Shown piece by piece: positions 8,258 to 17,051 of a stretch of 64,000 nucleotides of DNA (position 1 is the first letter of the stretch; each line of letters opens with the position of its first letter). This DNA comes from Pirellula staleyi DSM 6068 (GTDB lineage Bacteria; Planctomycetota; Planctomycetia; Pirellulales; Pirellulaceae). Location: NCBI RefSeq assembly GCF_000025185.1, contig NC_013720.1, positions 5,208,001 to 5,272,000 of the forward strand. The letters run 5' to 3'. Both the position numbers and the translations under genes were made by a program. Below the pieces are notes generated by a model. It ran no database searches. It was given only the letters and a program-made list of their open reading frames with translations, and was not told the DNA's origin.

Positions 8258-9958
8258 TTAGCTCTTGCGTCCGAAGCAAACCAGGCACATGTCGTCGTTT
8301 TGGGGTGCCTTGGTGAGATGGTTGCGAACGTCGTCGATGATGCGCTGGCCAGCTGCTTCGGGCCGTTCTCCCACCCGTTCCAAATGCCGCCGCATCCGGT
8401 CGATGGTATAGAACGAGCCATCGGCTGCGATCGCTTCGTTAATGCCATCCGTATAAAGAGTTACCGTTTCACCGGCAGCAATGGTGAACTCCTCTTGCTC
8501 GTAACCGACTGCGTCGGTGATGCCGAGTGGTAAGCCAGCCACCGCTTCACCTGGTTCGATAATCTCTCCGGTCTTTTTCCGAACCAGCGGCGCCATATGC
8601 CCGGCACTGGCAACCGTCATGTGATGCGTGCGGGGATCGAGGATCACCAGCACCATCGTTACGAACCGCTGAATGTTGAGCGCGCTGATACGCTGGTTCA
8701 GCATCGTCATGGCGGCCGAGGCGGTGGTTTCGCTGAAGAGACTGTAGCGCGTTTCGGCCGAAAGTTTGGCCATCAGCAGAGCTGCTGCGACACCGTGCCC
8801 CACGACATCTGCCACGACAATCGCCAGGCGACCATCGGGGAGCGGAATGTAGTCGAAATAGTCGCCACCGATCAGGTCGGTGGATTTGTAGTAGTCGTAA
8901 AACTCATATCCTGGCAGATCGGGCTTCCGGTCGGGAAGGAACCCCATTTGCACGTCGTGCGCGAGTTTCATATCGCGCTCGGTCTCTTTTTGCTTGAGCG
9001 CCGACTCGAGCAACTGTGCATTTTGAATCGCAATCGAGGCCTGCGAAGCCATGCTCGCTAGGAGTTCCAAATCGTCGGGCTGAAAACGCTTTCGCTGATC
9101 GAGCGTGTCGATCTGCAGCGCGCCCATCGCCTTCCCTTCGCTATCGATCAGCGGGGCGCACATCATCGAGCGAATCCGGAAATCGGCGATGCTTTGGCTC
9201 ATCTCGAAACGTTCGTCGCTCGCGGCATCAGCCGACAGAATCGCCTCGCGCGATTCCATCACGTGGCGAATGATCGTTTTACTGATCCGGAGCGAATCGC
9301 TGGCATCTTCGCGGCGCATCCGCACCCAGCGAGGCAGCAGCTGACCATCGGGCGACTCGAGCACAATGAACCCGCGATCGGCCTGCACGAAAATCTTGAA
9401 GAGTGCTTTGAGCAAATTCGGAAGCACATCGTCGAGCACCAAGGCCCGGCCGAGGCTTTGCGTAATCTCCACCAGGGCTGCCAGCTTCACTTCGGGACTC
9501 GCCGAGATGTTTAGACTGCCGCGGCTGGTGCTGGTGACATCGAGCTTCGACATGATCGTGCCGCCACCCGACTGCGTGGCATCGTCGACCAGCAAAGTCC
9601 CTAGTCCGGCCCCATCGATCATCCCGCCGAGCATGTTGCCCGCCATCACTGGCTGAGGCGGGGCTTCGATGGCATAGGTAAAAGTCACTTCGCAAACCCG
9701 CACCTGATCTCCATGCCGAAGCAAGCGACGACCATCGATCTTGCTCGGCTCATCGTTGAGGAACGTACCGTTGCGACTTCCGAGGTCTTCCAAAAAGTAG
9801 GCATTCCCATCGCGCACCAACTGACAATGGTTGCGGCTGACAGCTCCCACTTCGATCACGATATCGCAATCGGGATGGCGTCCCATCACGTACTTGGGAT
9901 CCCTCAGATCGTAGCGACGACCAGCAGCAGGTCCGTTGTTGGCGGTGAGGTAGAACAT
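8258..9958 (-). CDS. FHA-GAF-SpoIIE (PP2C-type) serine phosphatase
   Basis: Three modules are visible in 566 residues. An N-terminal FHA domain binds phosphothreonine (YVMGRHPDCDIVI, then SRNHCQLV and LGSRNGTFLN). A central GAF domain is fed by a helical linker (FRIRSMMCAPLID, GALQIDT). The C-terminal SpoIIE/RsbU-type PP2C phosphatase has the metal-site motifs GGDYFDY, VVADVVGHG, LYTDGINEA and NDDMCLVCF. The set is typical of partner-switching control of anti-anti-sigma factors. The frame is open further upstream, but ATG 9958 (MFYLTANNG) has GGAGGAG three bases before it and begins directly at the FHA fold, so I use it. Confidence 0.9.
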   Translation of the reverse strand: MFYLTANNGPAAGRRYDLRDPKYVMGRHPDCDIVIEVGAVSRNHCQLVRDGNAYFLEDLGSRNGTFLNDEPSKIDGRRLLRHGDQVRVCEVTFTYAIEAPPQPVMAGNMLGGMIDGAGLGTLLVDDATQSGGGTIMSKLDVTSTSRGSLNISASPEVKLAALVEITQSLGRALVLDDVLPNLLKALFKIFVQADRGFIVLESPDGQLLPRWVRMRREDASDSLRISKTIIRHVMESREAILSADAASDERFEMSQSIADFRIRSMMCAPLIDSEGKAMGALQIDTLDQRKRFQPDDLELLASMASQASIAIQNAQLLESALKQKETERDMKLAHDVQMGFLPDRKPDLPGYEFYDYYKSTDLIGGDYFDYIPLPDGRLAIVVADVVGHGVAAALLMAKLSAETRYSLFSETTASAAMTMLNQRISALNIQRFVTMVLVILDPRTHHMTVASAGHMAPLVRKKTGEIIEPGEAVAGLPLGITDAVGYEQEEFTIAAGETVTLYTDGINEAIAADGSFYTIDRMRRHLERVGERPEAAGQRIIDDVRNHLTKAPQNDDMCLVCFGRKS

Positions 9959-10295
9959 GAACTCCTCCGGGCACTTGTCCCAGAGACTTTCCGTGACGTT
10001 GCGATGGGTGGCTAGTAGCGTGGTGGATGCAGCAGCAGACCCCAAAGTGGCAGACGCGGCGCAGAGAGAATTTTCAGCGGCGGCTGTCGACCTCAGAGGA
10101 TACCCTGGCGATTGTAGAACTGCCTGCTAGAAAGCGTCAACCAAGGGGAGTCGACAACCCGATTTCGATTGCGCGAAAGTTCGCTGCCGGGTGCGAGAAA
10201 TCTGCTGTCGTCGATAGACAAAACCACAGACGGCGACGAAAGATGGGAGATCGACACCCCTCTCCACTTCGCTGCATCTTGGCAAGGCTCTCCCT
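9959..10295. other. divergent intergenic region
   Basis: This 337-base region lies between the divergent phosphatase and P-type ATPase genes and should hold both promoters. ORFs here are short shadows. I see no strong hairpin. Confidence 0.3.
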
Positions 10296-12185
10296 GTGGC
10301 AACCGAAAAATCGAATGTCGACAGCACTCCCGACGAGCATGAATCGCCGCTCCAGCGGACCATTTATGCTTCGATTGCCGTGATTGCACTCACCTCGCTG
10401 GTGGTCTTCGGAGTGCTGCATCAAGTTCGCGCTGATCAACCCGAAAATGTCTGGGTGCTCTACTTTGCCCTTGCTGCGGGAACTCCGATTCTCTTCGACC
10501 TTGTTCGCAAGCTCGTGAAACTCGATTTCGGGAGCGACTTGCTGGCTGGCATTTCGATCGTGACTTCGATTTTGATGGGAGAGTATCTCGCCGGGGTGTT
10601 TGTGGTGCTAATGGTTTCCGGCGGCGAAACGATCGAGCGTTTTGCGGTCGAACGAGCTTCGAGCGTTTTGGCGGCACTGGCCAAACGTATGCCCACGATC
10701 GCGCATCGCAAAAATGGAGCGATCGTCGATCTTCCGATCGAAGCGATCCAGGTGGGAGATAAGCTGGTCGTTTTTCCCCACGAGATCTGCCCGGCCGACG
10801 GACTCGTGATCGAAGGACACGGTACGATGGACGAGTCGTACCTCACGGGAGAGCCGTACCAGGTTTCGAAAACGCCGGGGGCTGAAGTTATCTCGGGAGC
10901 CCTCAACGGCAACAGCGCACTGACGATCGAAACGTTGCGTCGTCCCGAGGAATCACGCTACGCTCAAATCATTCGTGTGATGCGGGCTAGCGAGTCGGAT
11001 CGCCCACACTTGCGCCGTTTGGGAGATCAACTCGGAGCACTGTATACCCCACTGGCCGTTGCGATTGCTGTGATCACCTGGGTGGTGACCGGCGAACCGC
11101 GACGCTTTCTGGCGGTGATGGTCACCGCGACGCCATGCCCCCTTTTGATTGCCATTCCAGTCGCAGTGATCGGCGCGATTTCGCTCGCCGCAAGGCGCGG
11201 AATTATCATTCGCCGGCCAGCGATTTTGGAAATGGTAGATCGCTGCAAGATCGCGATTTTTGACAAGACCGGCACACTTACCTATGGGAAGCCCGCTTTA
11301 ACCAGTGTGGCAACCGAGCCCTCGTTCTCGCGCGAGGAAGTTCTCGCCCGGACCGCGAGTCTCGAACGTTATTCCAAGCACCCGCTGGCCACTGCGATTC
11401 TCGAGGCAGCATCAGCGGCGAAACTTCCACTGGCCGATGCATCGCAGATCAGCGAGCGACCAGGGCAGGGGCTCACCGGTGTGGTAGAGGGGGAGACGAT
11501 CCAGGTGACGAGTCGCAGCAAGCTCCTGAAGCAACAGCCGGAGCTGGCTGCCAAAATACCGACAGAAACGGTCGGTTTACACTGCGTTGTGCTGATTGGT
11601 GGCAAGTATGCCGCCACGCTGGCGTTTCGCGATCAGCCTCGCGCCGACAGCCGACGTTTTGTCGATCATCTGGGGCCTAATCACCAGTTTGATCGAGTGA
11701 TGATCATCTCGGGAGATCAAGAGAAAGAGGTTCGCGCGCTAGCCGATCAGGTGGGGATCACCGAGATCTATGCCAGCCAAAGCCCCGAACAGAAACTCGC
11801 GCGGGTGAAGCAGCTCACAGCCCAAGCTCCGACGCTCTACCTCGGCGATGGTATTAACGACGCACCAGCGCTGGCGGGAAGCACCGTGGGACTCGCGTTT
11901 GGCAATGTGAGCGATATTACGAGTGAAGCTTCAAGCGCTGTGCTGCTCGAAAGTTCGCTGCAGAAAGTGGACGAACTGATTCACATCGGCCATCGGATGC
12001 GAACCATCGCGCTGCAAAGTGCCGTGGGTGGGATGGCCGCCAGCTTGATCGCGATGGGGCTCGCTTCGCTGGGGCTCCTCAGCCCGGTGGAAGGGGCGGT
12101 GGTGCAAGAGCTGATCGACATCGTGGCGGTGCTCAATGCCCTGCGGGTGGCCTGGCCACCCAAGCAGCTGTCGGACTTTCAGTAG
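10296..12185 (+). CDS. P1B-like heavy-metal P-type ATPase without N-terminal metal-binding domain
   Basis: This is an ATP-driven cation pump of the inner membrane. Key elements: actuator loop TGEPYQ, membrane metal motif T279-P-C-P with Cys281, phosphorylation site DKTGTLT with Asp323, nucleotide-domain SKHPLA (the His-Pro pair typical of heavy-metal pumps) and hinge GDGINDAPAL. There is no HMA domain or His-rich tail, and only about three helix segments precede the actuator, fewer than usual for P1B pumps. TPCP instead of CPC or SPC leaves the metal unassigned. The GTG start has AAGG eight bases upstream. It is 629 aa long and not in an operon with a metal chaperone. Confidence 0.88.
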   Translation: MATEKSNVDSTPDEHESPLQRTIYASIAVIALTSLVVFGVLHQVRADQPENVWVLYFALAAGTPILFDLVRKLVKLDFGSDLLAGISIVTSILMGEYLAGVFVVLMVSGGETIERFAVERASSVLAALAKRMPTIAHRKNGAIVDLPIEAIQVGDKLVVFPHEICPADGLVIEGHGTMDESYLTGEPYQVSKTPGAEVISGALNGNSALTIETLRRPEESRYAQIIRVMRASESDRPHLRRLGDQLGALYTPLAVAIAVITWVVTGEPRRFLAVMVTATPCPLLIAIPVAVIGAISLAARRGIIIRRPAILEMVDRCKIAIFDKTGTLTYGKPALTSVATEPSFSREEVLARTASLERYSKHPLATAILEAASAAKLPLADASQISERPGQGLTGVVEGETIQVTSRSKLLKQQPELAAKIPTETVGLHCVVLIGGKYAATLAFRDQPRADSRRFVDHLGPNHQFDRVMIISGDQEKEVRALADQVGITEIYASQSPEQKLARVKQLTAQAPTLYLGDGINDAPALAGSTVGLAFGNVSDITSEASSAVLLESSLQKVDELIHIGHRMRTIALQSAVGGMAASLIAMGLASLGLLSPVEGAVVQELIDIVAVLNALRVAWPPKQLSDFQ

Positions 12186-12607
12186 CCTCGCCCCTCCTGT
12201 CCAGACTTGCCCGAGATTCTTCTTACCCCTTGGTCGCAGGGGAAAATCGACACGCGTTTTGTTGCGCAAAAGCGCGCATTTGGCGCGCTCACGCGCGCCC
12301 CTCCACTCCATGCCGGGGGATCGGCTTGCACGTGCTTACGGCTGTCAGGTACTCAAGCTCCTCAGAACGCTTGTTACAACCGCTACGACCGTATCCGTAC
12401 TGCCTCTTAGGGGGCGAATGGTCGCACTGCCCGGGTTGGAATAAGGAGGTTTGATTTGCCGCTCGGTTGCATGCGACCTAGGTTTCACCTACAGGCGGCG
12501 GGCAGTCGTGCCGCGTCTGGGAACCGACCCCGACTCGCTGGCGAGATCTCTCTCGTAAGTCGAGCCATGCCAAGCCGATTCTCCTGCCAGGACATACTGC
12601 CGGGCCC
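12186..12607. other. intergenic region with GC palindrome and unused strong ribosome-site sequence
   Basis: AGCGCGC (12271-12277) pairs with GCGCGCT (12283-12289). AAGGAGGT at 12443-12450 is a near-perfect Shine-Dalgarno sequence but is 157 bases before the next annotated start. The frame it would serve (TTG 12456) runs out of frame into the following gene and does not look like a protein. The remainder shows nothing clear. Confidence 0.4.
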
Positions 12608-14947
12608 ATGGAACCAACGCTACCAGACAGCAGACACGCCACCAGCGAGACCTCTCGGCAAAATACGCTCGAGCAGGCCGACGCTAATTTGGCGACCGTT
12701 TCATCGTTGCTGTCGACCCTCACCAGCGAAGTCGATGTCGCGCAAGATTCAGCCGACCTCGCGTTCGAAAATCGTCTGGTACAAGTCCGTTTGGGTCTCG
12801 CTAGTGGCCTTTTCGGAGCACTCCGAGCTCGTCACGCTCCCACCGCTGCTCACTGCCTGCGGGTAGCGCTCGGCTGTAGCGCCTGGTCGGCCTCGCTGTC
12901 ACTCGCTGAAGAGCAGCGCGACTCGATTGAAGTCGGCGCACTGCTGCACGACGTCGGCAAAATTGGCATCCCCGATCACATCCTGCTGAAGCCGGGCAAA
13001 CTTTCGCCCGAAGAGTACCTGACGGTCGAACAGCATCGCCGCGTCGGCCTCGGAATTCTGTCGCACTGCTGTGCCTCGGGGGATGTGCTGGCGATTGTTC
13101 AGCACAGTGGCGCATGGTTCGATGGGAGCCGCGATGGATACAATCTGTCCGGTGACGACCTGCCGATGGGTGCGCGCATGGTGTCGATTGTCGATGCCTT
13201 CGATGCGATGACCACCGATCAAATCTATCGCCGCGCCATGTCGCGCGAACGGGCCCTCGCCGAACTCTTTGAGTTCGCAGGGACACAGTTCGATCCACAG
13301 TTGGTGCAAGACTTCTGCGCCTACATCTCGAGCGAGTCGGCGTCGCTACCAGGGGCCGTCGCGCGTCGCTGGCTCAAGCAACTTTCTCCCGAGAATTCCA
13401 ATGAATTTTGGCGATTAGAGTATCGCGCCCCTGCTGCTCCATCGACCAACACCTGCGATGCCGTGTTCCAGCACAAGTTGCTCGAGAGCATGCACGATGC
13501 GGTGATCTTCGTCGACAACAACTTGCAGATCGTGCACTGGAATCGCGCTGCCGAACGTCTCACTGGGATCGCCGCGTCGAGCATCGAACATAAGAAGTGG
13601 TCCCCCTCGCTCGTGAGTCTGCGGGACGAAAAGGAACGTCTGATCGACGATCCTGAGTGCCCAGTCATTCAAGCGATCAAGAACGGTGTGCAAACGGTCC
13701 GCCGCTTGAGCGTGACAGGTCGCAACGGACAACGCGTCGATATCGATGCCCACCTCGTTCCCGTACATGGCAAAAATGGTTTGATGCATGGGGCCGCCGT
13801 GCTGCTGCACGATGCCTCGAGTCGCATCACGCTCGAGCAGCGCGTGCAAACACTGCATGAGAAAGCCACGCGCGATCCTCTCACGCAGGTGGCCAACCGC
13901 GCCGAGTTCGACGAGATTCATGCCACCTATGTCCAGTCGCATCGCGACCGCCGTTTGCCGTTCAGCTTGATCATCTGCGATATCGACTATTTCAAGCGAA
14001 TTAACGACAATTTTGGCCATCAAGCAGGGGATGAAGTGCTGCAAAGTTTTGCGGCTTTGCTGCGACGGCACACGCGTCCCGGTGATCTGGTGGCACGCTA
14101 CGGCGGCGAAGAATTCGTGCTGCTGTGCATCGACTGCGACAACACCGCTGCGACACGTCGCGCGGAAGAACTACGTCGCGAGCTCGCCGAATTTCCGATG
14201 GCCGCACTCGGCAACAAAAGCATCACTGCTAGTTTTGGTGTTACCGAACTACAGAACGGCGATACCCCCGAAACGATGCTGCGACGCGCTGATCGCGCGC
14301 TCTATCAAGCGAAAGAGTCGGGCCGTAACACGGTGATTCAGCTCGGCAGCGGTATCGATGGCGAAGAACCAGCTCCACGTGCCACTGGCTGGCTTAGCTG
14401 GCTCCGCGGCACCACTCCCGATCAGCTCTTGTCGCGCACACTCGTGACGAGCGTTCCGCTCAACGTGGTGGTCGAAAAGATGCGTGGCTTCATGGCCGAC
14501 CATCATGCCGAAATCGTCTCGATTGCCGAGAGTCATTTGACGCTTCGTATCGATGGCGAGAACACACCATTTTTGCGACGTAACAGCGATCGACCGGTGC
14601 CGTTCTTCATTGAGATGAAGTTCTCCGAGGCGACCGTGCCAGCGGAAGGACGAGGCAATCCCACCAGCCGCACGATCGTGCATGTGACGATTCGTCCGCA
14701 TCGGAGTCGCGATCGACGTCGCCGCGATGCGATCGAACGAGCGGGGCAGTTGCTGCTGAGTCTCAAGTCGTATCTCGTGGCGCAAGAGGTGCGTGGGCCG
14801 AGTGACCTGACCGTCATTCCCAACACCAAAGTGGCCCCAACGACCGCCGAGACACCTTCGCCGACAACCACCGAGGTCGAGGTGGTGGCCAAGCTGGCCC
14901 AAGATGCCCCGAAAGCGAGAAGCTTTTTCTCGTGGGGCTCGAAGTAA
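12608..14947 (+). CDS. HD-GYP-like / PAS / GGDEF cyclic-di-GMP protein
   Basis: The 779-residue protein joins both ends of c-di-GMP metabolism. The N-terminal HD-GYP-like domain has LLHDVGKIGIPDHILLKPGK near residues 111-130, but the GYP signature is degenerate (DGYN followed by LSGDDLPMGARM). A PAS domain follows (MHDAVIFVDNNLQIVHWNRA). The GGDEF domain begins DPLTQVANRAEF and has an intact GGEEF (499-503) preceded by the RPGD inhibitory site (490-493), so it should be a product-inhibited diguanylate cyclase. The last about 190 residues are unassigned. No membrane segment is seen. ATG 12608 has a weak upstream site. Confidence 0.88.
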   Translation: MEPTLPDSRHATSETSRQNTLEQADANLATVSSLLSTLTSEVDVAQDSADLAFENRLVQVRLGLASGLFGALRARHAPTAAHCLRVALGCSAWSASLSLAEEQRDSIEVGALLHDVGKIGIPDHILLKPGKLSPEEYLTVEQHRRVGLGILSHCCASGDVLAIVQHSGAWFDGSRDGYNLSGDDLPMGARMVSIVDAFDAMTTDQIYRRAMSRERALAELFEFAGTQFDPQLVQDFCAYISSESASLPGAVARRWLKQLSPENSNEFWRLEYRAPAAPSTNTCDAVFQHKLLESMHDAVIFVDNNLQIVHWNRAAERLTGIAASSIEHKKWSPSLVSLRDEKERLIDDPECPVIQAIKNGVQTVRRLSVTGRNGQRVDIDAHLVPVHGKNGLMHGAAVLLHDASSRITLEQRVQTLHEKATRDPLTQVANRAEFDEIHATYVQSHRDRRLPFSLIICDIDYFKRINDNFGHQAGDEVLQSFAALLRRHTRPGDLVARYGGEEFVLLCIDCDNTAATRRAEELRRELAEFPMAALGNKSITASFGVTELQNGDTPETMLRRADRALYQAKESGRNTVIQLGSGIDGEEPAPRATGWLSWLRGTTPDQLLSRTLVTSVPLNVVVEKMRGFMADHHAEIVSIAESHLTLRIDGENTPFLRRNSDRPVPFFIEMKFSEATVPAEGRGNPTSRTIVHVTIRPHRSRDRRRRDAIERAGQLLLSLKSYLVAQEVRGPSDLTVIPNTKVAPTTAETPSPTTTEVEVVAKLAQDAPKARSFFSWGSK

Positions 14948-15036
14948 CAGCAAGAGCTGCTCGAGAGCCGTTTTCTTCGAGAAATACCTGCGGATTGCGC
15001 TACTTGCGCTCCGCGCTTCATGCCGCAGGCTCGCGG

Positions 15037-16326
15037 CTATGATCCTCGACCGAAGAGCAGCTGTTCGATGATGCGCCAGGTCATCAGCAGGCCGAGCATC
15101 AGCAGCAAGCAGACGCCGACGATGATCGGGATGAGCCAACCGAGCTCGAAAATTCCACGAGCCCAGTCTTCCCACATCAGCCCCCAGCGGACAACGACCC
15201 AAACGGCAGCCAGTGCCAGGTAGGGACCAAAGGCAATCTCGCGACGACCGGTGAAGATCCACTGCGTGAGTGACACGATCACCGCCGTGACGGGGGAAAA
15301 AAAGAAGACCAGCAGCGCGACTTGCCAGCCGAGGAATGCGCCAATCATCGCCATTAAGGTGACGTCGCCAAACCCCATCGCTTCTTTGCGCAGCGCGATC
15401 TGTCCGACGATGCGTACCGACCAAATCAGGCCACCACCAAACGCGAGGCCGACGACGCTGGTCAGCATCGCGCGCCACGCGGCATCTCCCATCAGCCAGC
15501 CGATGACCACAATCACTTCAGCCATCGCGCCGGCGATGATCATCGCGCGCGAGTAGCGCGCAAGCGAGGCGAGATAGAGCCGACAGCCGCGCGCAAGCCC
15601 TCCACTGAAACGCCAAATCGTCGGCACCAGGGCGATGCTCCAGCCGACAATCACGGCGCTGGCAATGGCCAACCCAGCAGCGCCGTCGACCCAACTGGGC
15701 CACTCGATGGTGGAGGTGAACGTGAGGTTTCCCCAGATCGGCAAGCCTTGAGGGCTAAGGATCAGGGCCGGCAAGTGCGACTGCGGCAGAAGGAGCGCCA
15801 GGAGTAGCGCAAGCAGTGTTCCGGGAACGGTAATCTCGTCGGGGATCGTTTTTTCGTCGAAGTCGATGAACGTGGCGACGGTTAGGAGCAACAGCAGCAC
15901 GATGTGCGCGAGATAGGTGGCGTGCAACTGCGCGGCGGAGGGTGCCCCAATCGCGCCGATCGGCGGAAGCCAGTTGCCAGCGATTTCGAAGTGATAGAGC
16001 AGAGGGAGGGCGATAGCGAGCGACAACTCGAGCAGAAGCGGCCGAATCCAAAACAGAGTGCCATGCAGCGGCGTTTCGCGGGCCAGCAAAATCCAGCCGA
16101 GCAGGGGAATGCGGTCGCGCCAGCTACGCGGCGCTATCTCGTTTTTCTTACTCTTTTTGGAAGTTGCGGCGTCGATGGCCGGCGCTGGTCCCCAGGGAGA
16201 AATCGCGCGCTGCCGAAAGGCGAGGCGATAGATGCTCCAGTTCACGAAGCTGCCAAGCCATGCACCCATGAGCGCGAGGAGCGCGAGGCGAACGGGCATC
16301 GGCAGCGCCTGAATCAAGGAGATCAC
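15037..16326 (-). CDS. pilD: prepilin peptidase (A24 aspartic protease)
   Basis: This polytopic inner-membrane enzyme cleaves the leader of type IV pilin-like proteins. The N-terminal GAWLGSFVNWSIYRL matches the family, catalytic Asp155 lies in FIDFDEKTIPDEIT and catalytic Asp321 in GFGDVTLM. At 429 aa it is longer than the usual 250-290 because of extra segments between residues 170 and 310. The cytoplasmic loop lacks the four zinc cysteines that accompany N-methylation in classical PilD, so it may only cleave. It is the last gene of a minus-strand group with aroK and aroDE, which suggests shared transcription, not a shared pathway. Confidence 0.9.
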   Translation of the reverse strand: MISLIQALPMPVRLALLALMGAWLGSFVNWSIYRLAFRQRAISPWGPAPAIDAATSKKSKKNEIAPRSWRDRIPLLGWILLARETPLHGTLFWIRPLLLELSLAIALPLLYHFEIAGNWLPPIGAIGAPSAAQLHATYLAHIVLLLLLTVATFIDFDEKTIPDEITVPGTLLALLLALLLPQSHLPALILSPQGLPIWGNLTFTSTIEWPSWVDGAAGLAIASAVIVGWSIALVPTIWRFSGGLARGCRLYLASLARYSRAMIIAGAMAEVIVVIGWLMGDAAWRAMLTSVVGLAFGGGLIWSVRIVGQIALRKEAMGFGDVTLMAMIGAFLGWQVALLVFFFSPVTAVIVSLTQWIFTGRREIAFGPYLALAAVWVVVRWGLMWEDWARGIFELGWLIPIIVGVCLLLMLGLLMTWRIIEQLLFGRGS

Positions 16327-16441
16327 CGGAGAATTCTCGCGCGGGGAAGGGAGGTCGTAGCAGACAGAAAAACTCGAGCCGAGAGCACTCTACTCGACTT
16401 CCGCACACTTTGCAGGGGCAGCGCCGAGTCTCCGGAAAACA

Positions 16442-16999
16442 TTAACAGGTGCTACGCCGCACAAGCGCCTCGCGCCGCAGTGAGCCCAGCCGACGATAGA
16501 TTTGCGTAGCAATGCGCGCGGGCGCTTTCGCATCGGCATCGACCGACCAGCGCGAGGCGATGCGGTAGAGGGGCTCGCGAATTTCGAGCAACCGATACAC
16601 CTCTTCCAGGCCACCACTGGCGGTGAGATTGGGGCGACGATCGCCGGTCGTGGGATCGGTCGAAATCCGCTGCCACAAGGTGGTGGCCCGCGCTTTCAGC
16701 CAAACCGCAGCGCCGCTGTGCCGAATCAGTCGGCGATTCTTTTCGCGGAGGATCACGCCGCCGCCGAGGGCGACGATTTGCGGAGGCAACGATCGCGCTG
16801 CAAGTTCCTCGAGCACGCTCGTTTCAAGATCACGAAACAGAGGCTCGCCACCTGCTTCAAAGATCTGTTTGATGGTCCGTTTCTCGCGCTCTTCGAGCAC
16901 GACATCGGCATCGATGGCAGGCCAGCCGAGCAGTTTTGAAAGATGCTGGGCTACCGTAGTTTTTCCGCTACCTCGGTAGCCAATTAAATAGAGATGCAT
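16442..16999 (-). CDS. aroK: shikimate kinase
   Basis: This enzyme phosphorylates shikimate at the 3-hydroxyl, the fifth step to chorismate. It has the P-loop GYRGSGKTT (7-15), the substrate-site Asp in IDADVVLEEREKRTI, and the GGG of ALGGGVILREKNRR. At 185 aa it has family size. It begins 52 bases after the fused aroDE, so three consecutive shikimate activities are encoded together. The ATG start is MHLYLIGYRG. Confidence 0.95.
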   Translation of the reverse strand: MHLYLIGYRGSGKTTVAQHLSKLLGWPAIDADVVLEEREKRTIKQIFEAGGEPLFRDLETSVLEELAARSLPPQIVALGGGVILREKNRRLIRHSGAAVWLKARATTLWQRISTDPTTGDRRPNLTASGGLEEVYRLLEIREPLYRIASRWSVDADAKAPARIATQIYRRLGSLRREALVRRSTC

Positions 17000-17051
17000 C
17001 GCCGACTCTTTCCAAAAGTCATCCCCGAGAAAATCGCGCCGGAAGAGTCGC

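Noticed and set aside
12290-12450. c-di-GMP riboswitch before the c-di-GMP gene
   Set aside because: I looked for the GEMM motifs and did not find the conserved core.
12456-12866. 136-codon ORF behind AAGGAGGT
   Set aside because: It overlaps the HD-GYP/GGDEF gene out of frame, and the sequence looks random; kept only as a low-interest finding.
14249-15478. 409-codon minus ORF across the end of the c-di-GMP gene and the prepilin peptidase
   Set aside because: It conflicts with two strong genes and has Arg/His-rich shadow sequence.
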